Origin: Symsagittifera roscoffensis
Lineage: Eukaryota; Xenacoelomorpha; Acoela; Convolutidae
DNA: 60,000 bases
Direction of reading: 5' to 3'
NCBI RefSeq assembly: GCF_963678635.1
Contig: NC_087063.1
Coordinates: forward strand, 30,146,599 to 30,206,598
A program made the translations under genes and the position numbers. The notes beneath the pieces are model-generated. The model ran no database searches and was not told the DNA's origin. It worked only from the letters and a program-made list of their open reading frames with translations. Positions 56,649-60,000 of the stretch are shown here, piece after piece. Every line of letters starts with the position of its first letter. The stretch's first letter is position 1.

Positions 56649-57084
56649 TGTTCCGACTTTCCATACGAAAACAACGGAATATTTGTACTCGGGGTGGGTT
56701 TTTTTTGTGCAGACAAACTTCGACTTTTTAACTAGCTATTTGTGACAAAATTTTTTGATATCAATCGAAAGAAACTGTTTTCTTGAGCTTAAATTTGAAA
56801 AAATATTTTCCCTGTGATCATTTTTAGTAAAGTTAAGGGGATTTAGAGATTGCCATTCTGGCCAATTTGGGACACTTAACGCACGATATATTTCGCGCTA
56901 ATAACGCGTAAGCGGAGCTTTAATCCGTCTTAGAAATCGTTCCAAGTTGAGGGGATGATTTTCATTAAAAAATACAATTACATTTTTTTTATTTTTTATT
57001 TTTTATTACTGCTCCATAAACCTTAAAAAGCAGTCGAAACATTCAGGGCTTCGCCTTGATACGAGCAGTCTTGATCTGTTTGGT
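56649..57084 (-). mobile_element. Inserted repeat element X, copy 2 in inverse orientation (436 bp)
   Basis: Read on the minus strand from 57084 it begins CAAGACTGCTCGTATCA, passes through the same blocks as copy 1 (GGAGCAGTAATAA, GACGGATTAA, CGCTTACGCGTTA, AAATTGGCCA, TTTTTTCAAATTT, CCCACCCCGAGTAC) and ends AAAGTCGGAACA at 56649. The arms of copies 1 and 2 could fold into a long stem around the 195-base core between them. Confidence 0.7.
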
Positions 57085-58600
57085 AGAAAAATGTTCAGTG
57101 CAAAAATGATTGCCTTTTTAATAATAAAACAAATGTGTTTGGTAACAAAACAAAAGGGCCCAAATAAAATCCCAGATTTGATCTTTTTGAATTCAAACCT
57201 AATTTTGTGTCATGAAGTGATTATCTATGCAATTCTACAAAAAATTAAAAACTCAAAAAAAGCTCTTTAAAAAATACAAAAAACAGTATCAAAAAATTTG
57301 AAGAAAACAAAGTTCAAACTCAAACTATCCTCATTTATTTCCTGTGAACACTTTTCGATATAACTTTTCTTCGCATTAAACCAGCACAGCACAAGGTGCA
57401 CCAAACGTGTAAACGTCTTTGTTTTCTTTATATGTTTCTTTTCTGATGACATTTGTTATAGAAAAAAAATTTATTCAACTTAAAACTCTGAAAATACTTT
57501 AGAATTTGGTGGACCAATTAATCAACCGCAACTGACCCATGTTCCGATTGTGTTTAATTTACATTTCAACTGTATTTGTCTTTCTCGTTTTTGTGATGAC
57601 TGATGCAAATTGAGTGAGAAAAAATCAACCGAAGTATAAAATTTAAACAGAGTATGCAGGTCAGCCAAAAAGTTTGGCTAAGGTTAAAACATTTCAGCCG
57701 AAATGTACGTACTTTGATATTAATTCGTCTGAATTTTGCAAGTGTTTTTACTTCCAAAAACTCCCCATAATCGCTAAAACATTTTGAAATATTGGTTATC
57801 AAATATATGTCGTGGGAAATTTAAGGGTTCAAGATAGACCCTCATTTATGTTTCTTTTCACTTGAAAATAATGAGAAAATAAAATGCTTATAGTTTCAGT
57901 GTTTTCATGAAGTAAAGTTATAAGTCAATTTCTGTCTAAAAAAATTAAGAACGTGTATAGTTTATTTTATGTGAAGAGAAAACTATGTGATGGCCTAATT
58001 TTGATCCTAAATTAGACCTTTTTTTGAAGACGATACAAATGCTGTGTCTTGAATTGATTACCTGTGAAAGTTCTCAGAAGTGAAATTTCTCAGGAACTTG
58101 TGTTTAAAAAAATACGATACAACACTATCAATAAAGTTGTAGAAAACGAAGTTTAAGCTCAAACTAATTTCAGTTTGTTTTCAATCAACACAATTTTTCA
58201 AACATTTTTTGTTCGCATTCAATCAGCACGAGCTGGTCAAAGCTTTGAATTGTCTTTGTTTTCTTCCTATGTTTGAATTAAATTTTCGAATTTGTGATTC
58301 GTCTGTGCTTACAACCCTATAATTGAACAACTCTTTTTAACGGGCAGGCAGATGCAAATTGAGTGTGAAAAAGTCAATGGTGTATAGAACGGCCGAGGAT
58401 TAAACAGAGTTTATGAACCAGACAAAACTCTCGTCTAAGTGTACGTAATCTATGATATATTTAAATGCGGGTTTCACTATCTCGCCATAGTTAAGCTTTT
58501 TCAACGTAATATTTCTGCATGTTTAAGCTATATCATATATTGCAATGGTTAAGATTTTGTTTTCGATTTTCCAGTTCAAATTCAATGTTTATTTTATCAA
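57085..58600 (+). repeat. Diverged tandem pair of about 0.84 kb
   Basis: 57250-57780 and 58085-58480 share a series of blocks in order (TATCAA..A..GAAAAC.AAGTT, TCTTTGTTTTCTT, ATGCAAATTGAGTG, TTAAACAGAGT, ATGTACGTA) at an offset of about 836 bases. They are strongly diverged, with no coding frame. Confidence 0.5.
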
Positions 58601-60000
58601 GTTTGAAATTAGCAACCCAATATTTGGATGCTGTTAGGGTCTCCCCAGGTGTTGCGATTGTGGCCCCATATATGAGTTGCCAGATCTTTTTAGTTTACGA
58701 CAATTTTCCAGATTTTTCAAAAGGTTAAAAAAAAGTAACTTAGAAAAAAATTTCACAAAATATGAAATTCTGAACCCTGTACTTGGGTGCTGTCAGGGTA
58801 CTCTCAGGGGTTGCGAATCTTGCCTCCAAATCTCATTTCTCAAATCTTTGTATTTTTCGAGATATGACGTTTTTTATGATTTTTTCAAAAATTTTCAAAA
58901 AAAAAAAGATTTTAAAAATTTAGAAAACTTTGTGACGTTCTCAATCCTGTTATTGGAAACTGCGAGGGTACTCTCAGGACTCGTGACTCCTGCCTCTGAA
59001 TATGACTGCTCAAATCCTTGTAGTTTTGGAGATATGACGGTTTTCAGGATTTTTTTTCTTAAGTCTTTCAAAGAATATAGATATAGAAAAATTCACAAAA
59101 TTTGAAGTTCTCATCTCTATAGTGAGGCTCTGCCAGGCTACTACCGGGACTTGCAATTTTTTCCTCCAAATGTGACTGCTCAAATCCTTGTACTTTTCAA
59201 GATATGACGTTTTTTGTGGTTTTTTCGAAAAAAATTTCAGAAAACTTGTACTTAATTTTTTTTCAAAATTAGAAATTCCTATTTATGTAATGGGGCTGTC
59301 AGAGTACTCTCTGGAATTGCGTATCTCGCCTCCAAATATGACTGCTCCAATCCTTGTTGTTTTTGTGATATGAGATTTTTATGATTTCTTTTTAATTTTT
59401 CAGAAAACTTGGATTTAAAAAAATTCAAAGGATTTGAAATTCTCAAATTTGTAGTTGGGTACTGTGAGGGTACTCTCAGGAGTGTCATGTTGCAGTGTTG
59501 CTTCCAAATTTGACTGCTCTAATGCTTTTTGTTTCCGAGATGTGACGTTTTTAGTGTTTTTCTTAATTGTTCAAAGAACTTAGATTTAAAAATTTTCTTA
59601 TGATCCCATCTGATGTTTTATCAAGACACTCCCAGGGGTTGTGAGTTTTTCCTTTAAGTATGACTCCTTATATCCTTGTAGTTTTTGAGATATAAAATTT
59701 TTATATGATTTTTTCAAAAAAAAATTTCAGAAAACCTAAATTTTTTCAAAATTTGCGGAATTCCTAGTCCTGAAGTTGGGGGCTGTCAGAGTACTCTCAG
59801 GGATTGCGAATCGTGCACCCAAATATGAGTGCTCAGTTTTTTGTAGTTTTTCGGGATAAGGCACTGTATTTGACTATTGTGAGTACTCTCAGAAGTTGCA
59901 AATCTTGCGTTCAAATGCGACTGTTCAATTGCTTTTAGTTTTCGAGATGTGACGTTTTATTGTCATTTTAAAAATGTTCAATGAACTGATATAAAAAATC
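58600..60000 (+). repeat. Satellite array, about 165 bp per monomer, running off the right edge
   Basis: The anchor GGGTACTCTCAGG (with variants) recurs near 58636, 58797, 58967, 59132, 59300, 59468, 59622, 59785 and 59880, mostly 154-170 bases apart. Each monomer has CTGTCAGGGTACTCTCAGG, a TTGCGAATCTTGCCTCCAAAT block, TGACTGCTCAAATCCTTGTA, GATATGACGTTTTT and a long A/T-rich part ending near TTTGAAATTCT. Monomers differ at many positions, so the array is old or not homogenised, apart from the final 228 bases. Confidence 0.88.

Overview
The window is AT-rich animal nuclear DNA, not bacterial or viral. It has spliced genes with GT..AG introns, a laminin chain, a lysosomal-acid-lipase-type enzyme, CR1/jockey-like LINE and Penelope-like retrotransposons, tRNA-derived SINE-like pieces, microsatellites and long satellite arrays. 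The sequence alone does not fix the phylum; an invertebrate with a repeat-rich genome fits best.

Genic part (about 1-18.8 kb). A laminin gene of probable alpha type runs on the minus strand. Seven coding exons can be joined with matching phases: 18768-18167, 18101-17873, 17809-17578, 16100-15927, 15659-15191, 6947-6727 and 4231-4118. They give a signal peptide, then laminin EGF-like repeats with no LN domain, then coiled coil; the gene continues off the left edge. An intronless acid lipase (5213-6544, plus strand) sits inside the intron between exons 6 and 7, with its own TATA-like and poly(A) signals. The large intron 5 holds a recent direct tandem duplication (6816-10754 and 10760-14693). 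It copied the first 132 bases of exon 6 and so left a pseudo-exon that runs into a stop. The introns also carry a repeat family with recurring TATA boxes and small hairpins, tRNA-like pieces, a non-autonomous DNA element with CAGTCC subterminal repeats, and a short GC-rich retro-insertion with target-site duplications.

Mobile-element part (19.2-45.4 kb). Two decayed LINEs (19.2-21.8 and 22.0-24.6 kb), a near full-length but broken Penelope-like element (25.6-27.9 kb), a third LINE relic (30.3-31.2 kb) and an older minus-strand coding relic (31.7-32.0 kb) come first. Then a block of about 5.7 kb containing another Penelope-like element occurs twice (32796-38520 and 39616-45385). The Penelope-like elements carry a PHD-like Cys/His finger between RT motif B and the catalytic xVDD motif, and a C-terminal GIY-YIG nuclease. 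The duplicated copies have a partial 3' end of the same family upstream, the pseudo-LTR arrangement known for this group.

Satellite part (45.4-60 kb). Seven units of 1.2-1.33 kb form a tandem array with a higher-order period of about 3.91 kb and a conserved small hairpin. The array is broken at 54.62 kb by an inserted element whose second copy lies nearby in inverse orientation. Beyond it are a diverged tandem pair of about 0.84 kb and a satellite of about 165 bp per monomer that reaches the right edge. A 228-base stretch at 54724-54951 is repeated without a difference at 59773-60000. No host gene is recognisable right of 18.8 kb.
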